This document shows positions 1 through 5,195 of a stretch of 5,255 bases of DNA, piece after piece (position 1 is the stretch's first letter; each line of letters starts with the position of its first letter). The stretch is from an uncultured Candidatus Saccharibacteria bacterium (GTDB lineage Bacteria > Patescibacteriota > Saccharimonadia > Saccharimonadales > Saccharimonadaceae), in NCBI GenBank assembly GCA_947097085.1, contig CAMUQR010000044.1, positions 1 through 5,255 of the forward strand. Direction: 5' to 3'. Both the position numbers and the translations under genes were made by a program. A model generated the notes under the pieces. That model was not told the DNA's origin. It worked only from the letters and a program-made list of their open reading frames with translations, and did no database searches.

Positions 1-11
1 TAAAATGCTTG

Positions 12-20
12 TGGTATAAT
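12..20 (+). promoter_or_regulatory. Extended -10 promoter of the pilin-like operon, leaderless configuration
   Basis: A consensus TATAAT at 15-20 is preceded by TG at 12-13, giving an extended -10 element (TGnTATAAT). Only six bases separate it from the ATG at 27, so a transcript starting 7 nt after the hexamer would begin on the A of the start codon. No Shine-Dalgarno sequence lies in front of this ATG. Any -35 element would fall before the window. The promoter identity is read from sequence; the start site is inferred from usual spacing. Confidence 0.72.
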
Positions 21-26
21 CAAAAT

Positions 27-818
27 ATGAAGAAGAGTCAATCTGGGTTCAGCTTAGTGGAAGTTATGCTGACATTGGCGATAATGTTCGTATTATTTGT
101 AGCATTAATCGGCATGGTGCAATTTTCATTGGGGCGACAGAGATATGAAAGTACTCTTAATTCGTTTAAAGACTTTTTGCAGAGACAGTATAGCGAAGTG
201 CAAAATGTGGTTATAGATGGCGAGCGGGAAGAAGTGAAGGAATGCAATCACAATAATTCTCGATCCTCAACAAAGGGAAGGACTAATTGTTATGTCATTG
301 GTAGGCTGTTGAATTTTCGACGGGAAAATGATGGGCAACGAACCTTAGTGGATGTATATCAGATTGTTTATAAAGAGGATAATGCTAACGATCCTCAATT
401 GCAATTCTTGATGTCAAATGATTTCTCGTTAACTGATGCTTATAATCAAGATAAGATTAAGGGTTTTCATGGTTACAAAGTGGATGAATATGCAGTAGAA
501 TGGGGCGCTCTGCTTAAACGGCCAATTCCAAACGCTTCGCCAGAGATTAATGGTAATCTATCGGTGTTTATCTTTCGTAGTCCAGAAAGCGGTGCAATGC
601 GTACTTACATTAGTGATGGTCGCGAATTCACACCGAATACAATCGGCGGTATTTTATCAAAAAACAATCTTGAAAAAACGATGGATATATGTGTCATATC
701 TAACGGTAGCGCTGGCACTGAGCTACGTTCAGTAAGAATTAACGCTGGTTCACCAAATGCTTCTGGTATTGAGATTACTTTACCGCAAAATTTGCTAAAC
801 GGAGGTAAGTGTGAGTAG
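27..818 (+). CDS. Type IV prepilin-like protein, minor pilin, FimU/GspH-like position
   Basis: This is a 263-residue protein, probably a minor pilin processed by prepilin peptidase and anchored in or assembled from the cytoplasmic membrane. The leader is MKKSQSG, followed by FSLVEVMLTLAIM: cleavage is expected after Gly7, with Phe at +1 and Glu at +5 (Glu12). The hydrophobic helix spans about residues 8-35. Next comes an amphipathic stretch (RQRYESTLNSF, about 38-60) and a soluble domain with Cys73, Cys88, Cys222 and Cys262, possible disulfide partners. The C-terminal part (DICVIS ... SGIEITL, about 220-252) looks like the closing beta strands of GspH/FimU-type pilins. I chose ATG 27 because it gives the standard short basic leader and sits exactly downstream of the promoter; TTG 9 would start upstream of the -10 hexamer. 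It is first of four coupled genes and overlaps the next by 8 nt. The prepilin signal is clear; the FimU/GspH assignment rests mainly on gene order. Confidence 0.85.
   Translation: MKKSQSGFSLVEVMLTLAIMFVLFVALIGMVQFSLGRQRYESTLNSFKDFLQRQYSEVQNVVIDGEREEVKECNHNNSRSSTKGRTNCYVIGRLLNFRRENDGQRTLVDVYQIVYKEDNANDPQLQFLMSNDFSLTDAYNQDKIKGFHGYKVDEYAVEWGALLKRPIPNASPEINGNLSVFIFRSPESGAMRTYISDGREFTPNTIGGILSKNNLEKTMDICVISNGSAGTELRSVRINAGSPNASGIEITLPQNLLNGGKCE
801..805 (+). promoter_or_regulatory. Shine-Dalgarno GGAGG for the second pilin-like gene
   Basis: GGAGG lies inside the last codons of the first gene, 5 nt before GTG 811. It supports the GTG start and the 8-nt overlap between the two genes, and suggests translational coupling. 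Confidence 0.75.
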
Positions 819-1482
819 GAAACATAACACTAAGCGTGGTGATACAATTGTTGAAGTGGTATTTTCGATTGCCATTTTAAGCTTCACGATCTTGTCTTTG
901 ATGTTGGTGATGCAGAAAGGCAGTAATGCTGTGCAATTATCACTGGAGCTGAATTTGGCACGTAACCACATGAACGCCCAAGCGGAAGCCATTCGGTTTA
1001 TTAATGCGTCAATTCAAAACCGTGAGCGTACTTCAGAAGCGGGTCAAACCAGCGAGTTTTCCAGTATCTGGCGGGATATGGTATCTGAAGCATCAGCTAG
1101 TGTCAGCGAGTGGAAAGATATGACTACGGTGGTAAATGGTGAGCCTGTATGTCGTGAGGCACCAAGTAAATCTTTTGTGTTGGATCTGTCAAATGTGCAA
1201 TCAGGTTTGCAAAAAGGGGGTGTTCTGACTAAGGCTGAGGTTTATCCAAGAATGGTCTATAATAATGGTGCGGATAATAATAAAATCCAAACTGATAAAC
1301 GTTTTGTTCGTTCCGAGGGTATCTGGGTAGAGGTAGAACGCGCTAGCGGTAGCGATGCTTCCTTGACTGACGCTTACGATTTTCACATTCGAGCTTGTTG
1401 GAAAAGTGTTGGTCAGTCGGCTCCAATTACTTTAGGAACCATTGTTCGAGTTCATGTTTCAAAAACTCAAGGGGTGGAATAA
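811..1482 (+). CDS. Type IV prepilin-like protein, minor pilin, PilV/GspI-like
   Basis: This is a 223-residue prepilin-like protein starting at GTG. The leader ends KRG and the mature part would begin DTIVEVVFSIAIL, so cleavage follows Gly10 and Glu15 is the +5 residue. The +1 residue is Asp instead of the usual Phe or Met. The hydrophobic helix covers about residues 12-34. It is followed by a helical region (about 38-68, LSLELNLARNHMNAQAEAIRFI) that resembles the segment after the helix in PilV/GspI proteins. The ectodomain has only two cysteines, Cys114 and Cys196, which could form one disulfide. The C-terminus (about 187-217) is rich in alternating hydrophobic residues, as in a terminal beta sheet. 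It overlaps the first gene and ends 1 nt before the third. Prepilin identity is well supported; PilV/GspI equivalence is inferred from helix character and position in the operon. Confidence 0.83.
   Translation: MSRKHNTKRGDTIVEVVFSIAILSFTILSLMLVMQKGSNAVQLSLELNLARNHMNAQAEAIRFINASIQNRERTSEAGQTSEFSSIWRDMVSEASASVSEWKDMTTVVNGEPVCREAPSKSFVLDLSNVQSGLQKGGVLTKAEVYPRMVYNNGADNNKIQTDKRFVRSEGIWVEVERASGSDASLTDAYDFHIRACWKSVGQSAPITLGTIVRVHVSKTQGVE
1471..1477 (+). promoter_or_regulatory. Purine-rich ribosome binding site for the third pilin-like gene
   Basis: GGGGTGG overlaps the last codons of the second gene and ends 6 nt before ATG 1484. It favours that ATG over in-frame upstream TTG 1442 and ATG 1454. Confidence 0.55.
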
Positions 1483-1483
1483 G

Positions 1484-2374
1484 ATGCTAAAAATTAAAAA
1501 AGCTTTCACAATTATTGAAATCATGATGTCGATGGTTTTTCTGTCGGTGATGATGATTTTAATTGGCTATACGATTATCCGCTTTATGAATATTTATAAT
1601 AAAGGCATTTCAATTAAAAACGTGAACGAAACTGCTGACTTAATTATTGGTGATATGCAGGATTCGATTGCGAGCGGGAGCTATGTCAAATGTGCCATTA
1701 AATATAAAAATTATGACAATATGCGTTTGTTGGCTAGCGATTCTGAGACCTGCAAGAAGCTTCTTAATAACGATCCTTCGGAAGAAATTACTGGTGGGGC
1801 GATTTGTACTGGGCGTGTGAGTTATGTTTGGAATTATGGAGCGTCTTTGCAGAAGGCTCAGGAAGATCCAAATTATAATCGCTACTTATTCCGTTATAAA
1901 GATCAGGCCGGTAATCCAAAAAACATTCGAATGGCTCGTATTAATGATTTATCAGGAATTTATTGTACTGACAACATTACCGGCATTACTGCTTCAGTTA
2001 ACCCCAACGCTGTTCCAGCATTGTATAAGGTGAATTCGAATGAATTATCAACTAAAAATTCTGTGATTGAATTAATTGAGGATAATGATAAGATGCTGGC
2101 TCTGCATAGCCTGTCAGTCACAAGTAGTGCTTACAGTCAAGAAACGCACCAGTCGTTGTATGAAATTGAGTTTGTACTGGGTACTTTTCGTGATAAGTTG
2201 ATCCTGACTGAAGATGCGCAATGTCGGACTTTGCGACAGGCCTATGATGGCGATAGAAAAGCCGATGGTACGATTGACGAATCAACACGAGCTACTGAAC
2301 AAGATATTAATCATTGTGCAATTAATAAATTTAATTTTGCTATGCGAGGCTTGAAAGGAAAAGGCAAATGGTAA
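1484..2374 (+). CDS. Type IV prepilin-like protein, minor pilin, PilW/GspJ-like
   Basis: This is a 296-residue prepilin-like protein. The leader is MLKIKKA, followed by FTIIEIMMSMVFL, giving Phe at +1 and Glu12 at +5. The residue before the cleavage point is Ala7, where most prepilins have Gly. The hydrophobic helix runs about 8-36, followed by a helical stretch to about 63. The large ectodomain carries six cysteines (70, 90, 108, 161, 247, 278). Being the larger Glu5-bearing protein placed third fits PilW or GspJ in the order FimU-PilV-PilW-PilX or GspH-I-J-K. I chose ATG 1484 because it gives a compact basic leader and follows a ribosome binding site. Upstream in-frame starts would overlap the previous gene and lengthen the leader. 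It lies 1 nt after the second gene, and its stop codon overlaps the fourth gene's start by 7 nt (ATGGTAA). The family is likely; the specific role is inferred. Confidence 0.82.
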   Translation: MLKIKKAFTIIEIMMSMVFLSVMMILIGYTIIRFMNIYNKGISIKNVNETADLIIGDMQDSIASGSYVKCAIKYKNYDNMRLLASDSETCKKLLNNDPSEEITGGAICTGRVSYVWNYGASLQKAQEDPNYNRYLFRYKDQAGNPKNIRMARINDLSGIYCTDNITGITASVNPNAVPALYKVNSNELSTKNSVIELIEDNDKMLALHSLSVTSSAYSQETHQSLYEIEFVLGTFRDKLILTEDAQCRTLRQAYDGDRKADGTIDESTRATEQDINHCAINKFNFAMRGLKGKGKW

Positions 2375-3513
2375 AAAAAATTTTCAAATTTAAACAAGGT
2401 GCGGTGTCAATTTTTGTGGTGATTTTTACATCTTTGTTAATCGGTCTGATTGCTTTAGCTTTTATTCGTTTAATGATCCTTGGGCAAAAACGCGCCTTGA
2501 ATTCCGATTTAGCTGATTCAGCTTATGATTCAGCTTTAGCTGGCCTAGAAGATGCTAAGCGAGCAATTATTGAGTACGAGAGAAATATTTGTGCCAATGA
2601 TGCGACAAAATGTAGAGAACTAGCTAATAATGTGCTTAATGGTAATAATTGTGATGCTATCCAACACATTCTCGGCGGTGAGAAAGGCAAAGAAGTACCA
2701 ATTGCTAAAAAAGGTGGCAGTAATGCCCTAGACCAAGCTTATACTTGTGTCAAAATCAAGTATTTTACTGACAATTATGTACGCGACCTCAAACAAGGGG
2801 CGGGTGAGCAAATTGTCTTACCTTTGAATGTCAATAAGAACATGGACTCAATGCGATTACAGTGGCATAGTCCTAAAGATTCAGCTAATAATAGTTATAC
2901 ATTGGATGCTATTTCCGGTAATGATCTCTATAAGTGGCCTAATGCGCAGTCCTGGGGATCAAAACCACCAGTGCTGATGGTACAGCTAATTAAAAAAGGT
3001 GCATCGGATTCTAAAACTCTTTATTTACGGCCAGTAGCAGGTGGTGTTTCGGAAGCGGATTTTGGTGCCGATGATAGCAGTTTCAAGCCCGATAAAGCAC
3101 CAGTAATCGGAGTCCATTGCCAGAAAAATAAATCTCCTTATGAATGCTCTTTAAAATTAAATGGATTAAATATTCAGGCTGGAGATCGAGAGACTTTCTT
3201 GCGTGTGACGAAGATTTATGATACCCAAACTACCATTAACTTCGACCCTAACACTTCTGGCACACCAGATGTGACGCGCTTTAATGGTATTCAGCCGGAA
3301 ATTGACGTGACTGGTCGTGCCAATCACATTTTCCGTCGAGTGAAGGCGCGGGTCGAGTTTACGACTGGTTTATTCCCATATCCATCAGCCGCGTTACATG
3401 TAGGTGGTAATATCTGTAAATCATTCGAAATGACTGACTATCGTTTGAAGAATGATAAAAGCTTTACACCTGATGGTGATGATCATACGCCAGAGTGTTT
3501 CATTGATAAATAA
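2368..3513 (+). CDS. PilX/GspK-like pilus tip protein candidate lacking Glu5
   Basis: This is a 381-residue protein with a basic start (KKIFKFKQG, to Gly11) and one strongly hydrophobic segment at about 12-37. That segment looks like a prepilin helix, but residue +5 after Gly11 is Phe16, not Glu. An acidic, alanine-rich helix follows (ADSAYDSALAGLEDAKRAI, about 49-67), reminiscent of the segment after the N-terminal helix in PilX-type proteins. The ectodomain is the largest in the operon and has eight cysteines (75, 82, 95, 127, 251, 260, 350, 377). In the known GspI-J-K tip complex, GspK is the large member lacking Glu5 and caps the filament, so this protein is the best tip candidate here. 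ATG 2368 overlaps the previous stop by 7 nt and has AAAGGA at 2354-2359. The gene ends just before a strong terminator. The membrane anchor is evident; cleavage and tip role are inferred. Confidence 0.78.
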   Translation: MVKKIFKFKQGAVSIFVVIFTSLLIGLIALAFIRLMILGQKRALNSDLADSAYDSALAGLEDAKRAIIEYERNICANDATKCRELANNVLNGNNCDAIQHILGGEKGKEVPIAKKGGSNALDQAYTCVKIKYFTDNYVRDLKQGAGEQIVLPLNVNKNMDSMRLQWHSPKDSANNSYTLDAISGNDLYKWPNAQSWGSKPPVLMVQLIKKGASDSKTLYLRPVAGGVSEADFGADDSSFKPDKAPVIGVHCQKNKSPYECSLKLNGLNIQAGDRETFLRVTKIYDTQTTINFDPNTSGTPDVTRFNGIQPEIDVTGRANHIFRRVKARVEFTTGLFPYPSAALHVGGNICKSFEMTDYRLKNDKSFTPDGDDHTPECFIDK

Positions 3514-3529
3514 ATATATTAATTAACAA

Positions 3530-3560
3530 ATAAAACCTGACCACTATGGTCAGGTTTTAT
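3530..3560. terminator. Bidirectional intrinsic terminator between the pilin operon and the recombinase
   Basis: A perfect 13-bp inverted repeat (3530-3542 with 3548-3560) encloses the 5-nt loop ACTAT. The stem has a GC-containing core flanked by A and T runs, so both strands give a hairpin followed by U-rich sequence. It serves the pilin-like operon on the + strand. On the - strand the recombinase stop codon (3552-3550, TGA) lies inside the stem, so the same hairpin ends that transcript. Confidence 0.9.
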
Positions 3561-4461
3561 TGTGAAACTTGCGGTGGACGTCGCGTAAATGAGGATTGGT
3601 GATATGGGTGTAGATTTGAGTCGTGGAGATATCGCTGTGGCCTAGCATCTCTTGGACGCTACGTAAATCCGCTCCATTCATCAACAAATCAGTCGCAAAG
3701 CTATGACGTAAAGTGTGAGGACTGACATGTTTAGTAATTCCGGCTAATTTAGCGTATTTGGTGACAATCCGTTGAATGCTACGGCTAGTCAGGCGTCGAT
3801 AATCACCAGAATTACCGCCGGTGGCTTGTTTGCTGTGATTCAAAAACAGAGGCGGTAAACTGTCTTGGCGGGCTTCTAGATAATCACTGACGCTCGATGC
3901 GGCTTGTGGACTAATGAAGATTGGTCGATCCTTGGAGCCTTTACCACGCACCATAAACTCCATTTTGTCGAGATTAATGTGATCACGATTAAGACTGACG
4001 ATCTCCGAAACGCGCATTCCGCCCGAAAATAGCAAATCAATAATGGCGCGGTCGCGTTTACCGATAAGTGTATCAGTTGGAATTACCGTCACCATTTCTG
4101 CTAGTTCGTTGTTGTATAAAAAAGTGACCTGCTTGCGACTAACTTTAGCGAGCTTAATGCGTGATGGTTCAAGAGATTTAATATCACGGTCTTGTAGATA
4201 TTTGAGGAAATTGCGTAGAGCAATCAGATGGTAATTCTGGGTTGTCCGACCTAATTCCTGACCAGAATAATTATGATAACGATTGAGCCATAGGCGATAT
4301 TTACGGATAGTCTCAGGTGTAATATCTTCAACCTCAATATCACCGGCAAATTCAATGAATCGCTCAATACACAAATCATAATTGCGAATAGTGTTATTAC
4401 TCGAGCCTTTTTCGATCTCTAGATATTCCGAAAAATCATATTTCAAATCGCTAATATTCAT
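3550..4461 (-). CDS. Xer-family tyrosine recombinase (XerC/XerD/XerA-like)
   Basis: This is a 303-residue site-specific tyrosine recombinase, the length typical of Xer proteins. These resolve chromosome dimers at dif sites or integrate and excise DNA. The N-terminal core-binding (SAM-like) domain spans about 1-95 and the catalytic domain about 110-300. All catalytic residues are visible: Arg150 in GGMRVSEI, Lys174 in RGKGSK, His249 and Arg252 in PHTLRHSF, His275 in GHSDIS, and the nucleophile Tyr284 in TQIYTH. The C-terminal tail is short. ATG 4461 follows an extended -10 by 7 nt and has no Shine-Dalgarno, matching a leaderless mRNA. It converges on the pilin-like operon and diverges from ndk. 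With no mobile-element genes or attachment repeats nearby, a housekeeping dimer-resolution role is likelier than a phage or island integrase. Whether it acts alone (XerA/XerH style) or with a partner cannot be told from this window. Confidence 0.93.
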   Translation of the reverse strand: MNISDLKYDFSEYLEIEKGSSNNTIRNYDLCIERFIEFAGDIEVEDITPETIRKYRLWLNRYHNYSGQELGRTTQNYHLIALRNFLKYLQDRDIKSLEPSRIKLAKVSRKQVTFLYNNELAEMVTVIPTDTLIGKRDRAIIDLLFSGGMRVSEIVSLNRDHINLDKMEFMVRGKGSKDRPIFISPQAASSVSDYLEARQDSLPPLFLNHSKQATGGNSGDYRRLTSRSIQRIVTKYAKLAGITKHVSPHTLRHSFATDLLMNGADLRSVQEMLGHSDISTTQIYTHITNPHLRDVHRKFHNKT

Positions 4462-4468
4462 TACTTAT

Positions 4469-4477
4469 AGTATAGCA
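4469..4477 (-). promoter_or_regulatory. Extended -10 promoter of the recombinase gene, leaderless configuration
   Basis: On the - strand TG (4477-4476), one base, then TATACT (4474-4469) form an extended -10 element. Seven bases separate it from ATG 4461, so transcription would start at about 4462, at or one base before the start codon. There is no Shine-Dalgarno sequence and no convincing -35 hexamer. Confidence 0.65.
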
Positions 4478-4520
4478 CGAATGGGAAGTAGGGTGACGTC
4501 TGTATTAAACCAGCGCTTTA

Positions 4521-4529
4521 TGATAAAAT
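4521..4529 (+). promoter_or_regulatory. Probable extended -10 promoter of ndk
   Basis: TG at 4521-4522, one base, then TAAAAT at 4524-4529 match an extended -10 element. Transcription would start near 4536, giving a leader of about 13 nt that keeps the Shine-Dalgarno sequence. An alternative hexamer, TATGAT, overlaps at 4519-4524. No good -35 is visible. The divergent recombinase promoter lies about 45 bp away, so the two share an intergenic region of under 90 bp. Confidence 0.55.
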
Positions 4530-4536
4530 TTTATCA
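4521..4536. repeat. 16-bp perfect palindrome over the ndk -10 region
   Basis: TGATAAAATTTTATCA is a perfect inverted repeat with no spacer, covering the proposed -10 and reaching the expected transcription start of ndk. It could be an operator for a dimeric regulator. It is nearly all A and T, so chance occurrence in AT-rich promoter DNA is a real alternative. Confidence 0.4.
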
Positions 4537-4537
4537 A

Positions 4538-4542
4538 AGGAG
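4538..4542 (+). promoter_or_regulatory. ndk: Shine-Dalgarno AGGAG deciding the ndk start
   Basis: AGGAG ends 6 nt before ATG 4549 and directly abuts ATG 4543. The spacing selects ATG 4549 as the true start. Of the three protein-coding transcripts visible here, this is the only one whose first gene has a leader and a Shine-Dalgarno sequence. Confidence 0.8.
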
Positions 4543-4548
4543 ATGAAT

Positions 4549-5067
4549 ATGGAGCAGGAAATTGCAAATAAAATTGAACGTAGTTTAGTGCTGTTTAAAC
4601 CTGATGCGGTGCAACGAGGTTTGGTGGGTGAGATTTTGACGCGTTTTGAGCGAGTTGGCTTAAAAATCGTGGCGACAAAAATGATCGCCCCGTCTAAGGA
4701 TCATTTTTATGCTCATTATGAGGAAATCGGCAAAATGGTATCACGACGTGGTGAGCATACTTTTAACTTAACTCTAGAAATGATGACTTCTGGCCCGGTA
4801 ATCGCGATGGTGTTTGAAGGCGTGGAGGCGGTATCACTGATTCGTAAATTAGTTGGTACGACTGAACCAAAAACTTCGCCACCCGGAACGATTCGGGGTG
4901 ATTACTCCCATATGAGTTTTGCCTACGCTGATAGTAATGATAAAGGTGTGCCAAACCTGATTCATGCTTCTGGCGACCCCGATGAGGCGAAGCAAGAAAT
5001 CGCACACTGGTTTGCGCCAGCAGAGATTTATGAATATCATTCATTGAATGAGCGCTATACGCGATAA
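4549..5067 (+). CDS. ndk: Nucleoside diphosphate kinase
   Basis: This 172-residue cytosolic enzyme moves the gamma-phosphate from ATP to other nucleoside diphosphates through a phosphohistidine intermediate, balancing NTP and dNTP pools. Visible signatures are FKPDAVQRGLVGEI (Lys17 corresponds to the conserved lysine), MTSGPVIAMVFEG (79-91), Arg99 and Arg116 in RKLVGTTEP and GTIRGDY, and the active-site His139 in NLIHASGD. Compared with the usual 140-150 residues it has extra sequence in two places: about 6 residues around 61-74 (GKMVSRRGEHTFNL) and about 10 between IRGDY and NLIH (120-135). Canonical enzymes have HGSD after the active-site region; here it reads HASGD. These traits suggest the extended Ndk type I associate with CPR bacteria, not a damaged gene, because all catalytic residues remain. 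Upstream ATG 4543 is rejected for its spacing to the ribosome binding site. The gene has its own promoter and terminator, so it is monocistronic. Confidence 0.96.
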   Translation: MEQEIANKIERSLVLFKPDAVQRGLVGEILTRFERVGLKIVATKMIAPSKDHFYAHYEEIGKMVSRRGEHTFNLTLEMMTSGPVIAMVFEGVEAVSLIRKLVGTTEPKTSPPGTIRGDYSHMSFAYADSNDKGVPNLIHASGDPDEAKQEIAHWFAPAEIYEYHSLNERYTR

Positions 5068-5074
5068 TCAACTC

Positions 5075-5105
5075 AAACCAGTCACGAAGATTGTGGCTGG
5101 TTTTT
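5075..5105 (+). terminator. Intrinsic terminator of ndk
   Basis: An 11-bp stem (5075-5085 with 5093-5103, one T-G wobble) with loop GAAGATT is followed by a T run at 5101-5105 and a second T-rich stretch to about 5112. It lies 8 nt after the ndk stop codon. Confidence 0.88.
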
Positions 5106-5133
5106 GCTTTTTCTGGTGGTAAAATGCTATAAT
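5104..5133 (+). promoter_or_regulatory. Promoter upstream of tRNA-Arg
   Basis: TGC (5125-5127) followed by TATAAT (5128-5133) is a full extended -10. A weak -35-like TTGCTT at 5104-5109, 18 bp upstream, overlaps the T tract of the ndk terminator. Transcription would start near 5140, about 56 nt before the tRNA. As at the two leaderless genes, an ATG (5140-5142) sits exactly at the predicted start. Confidence 0.65.
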
Positions 5134-5139
5134 TAAGTT

Positions 5140-5181
5140 ATGCGATTGTAGAGAAAAATAGTGTTTTCTAGCTAATTGCGT
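5140..5181 (+). other. Possible hairpin in the 5' leader of the tRNA transcript
   Basis: The outer arms AUGCGAUU (5140-5147) and AAUUGCGU (5174-5181) pair over 8 bp with two G-U wobbles. An inner AGAAAA (5152-5157) and UUUUCU (5164-5169) can pair over 6 bp. The outer stem begins at the predicted transcription start. It may protect the leader or guide processing, but it is AT-rich and could be chance. Confidence 0.3.
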
Positions 5182-5195
5182 AAGGAATAAATTAT

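Noticed and set aside
9..26. TTG start at 9 for the first pilin-like gene
   Set aside because: It lies upstream of the -10 hexamer, adds six atypical residues before the basic leader, and has no ribosome binding site.
550..735. Short + strand frame inside the first pilin-like gene
   Set aside because: It is an alternative frame of a well-supported prepilin gene, with no ribosome binding site or family signal.
1442..1483. Upstream TTG 1442 or ATG 1454 start for the third pilin-like gene
   Set aside because: They would lengthen the prepilin leader and overlap the previous gene; ATG 1484 has suitable ribosome binding site spacing and a standard leader.
3550..3552. Recoded UGA, as in Gracilibacteria or Absconditabacteria
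   Set aside because: TGA ends the recombinase exactly at the end of the Xer fold and within a terminator, and no gene has in-frame TGA, so the standard bacterial code fits.
4543..4548. ATG 4543 as ndk start
   Set aside because: AGGAG directly abuts it with no spacing, while ATG 4549 is at the expected distance.
4501..4548. dif-like recombination site next to the Xer gene
   Set aside because: The palindrome has no central 6-8 bp spacer between two 11-bp arms, and it is explained by the ndk promoter region.
4763..5071. 102-codon reading frame on the - strand within ndk
   Set aside because: It is fully antisense to a clearly conserved ndk, has no recognisable domain, and overlaps its terminator side; it is a shadow frame.
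5188..5193. TAAATT as a -10 element just before the tRNA
   Set aside because: It would start transcription inside the tRNA; the TGCTATAAT at 5125-5133 is a much better match.
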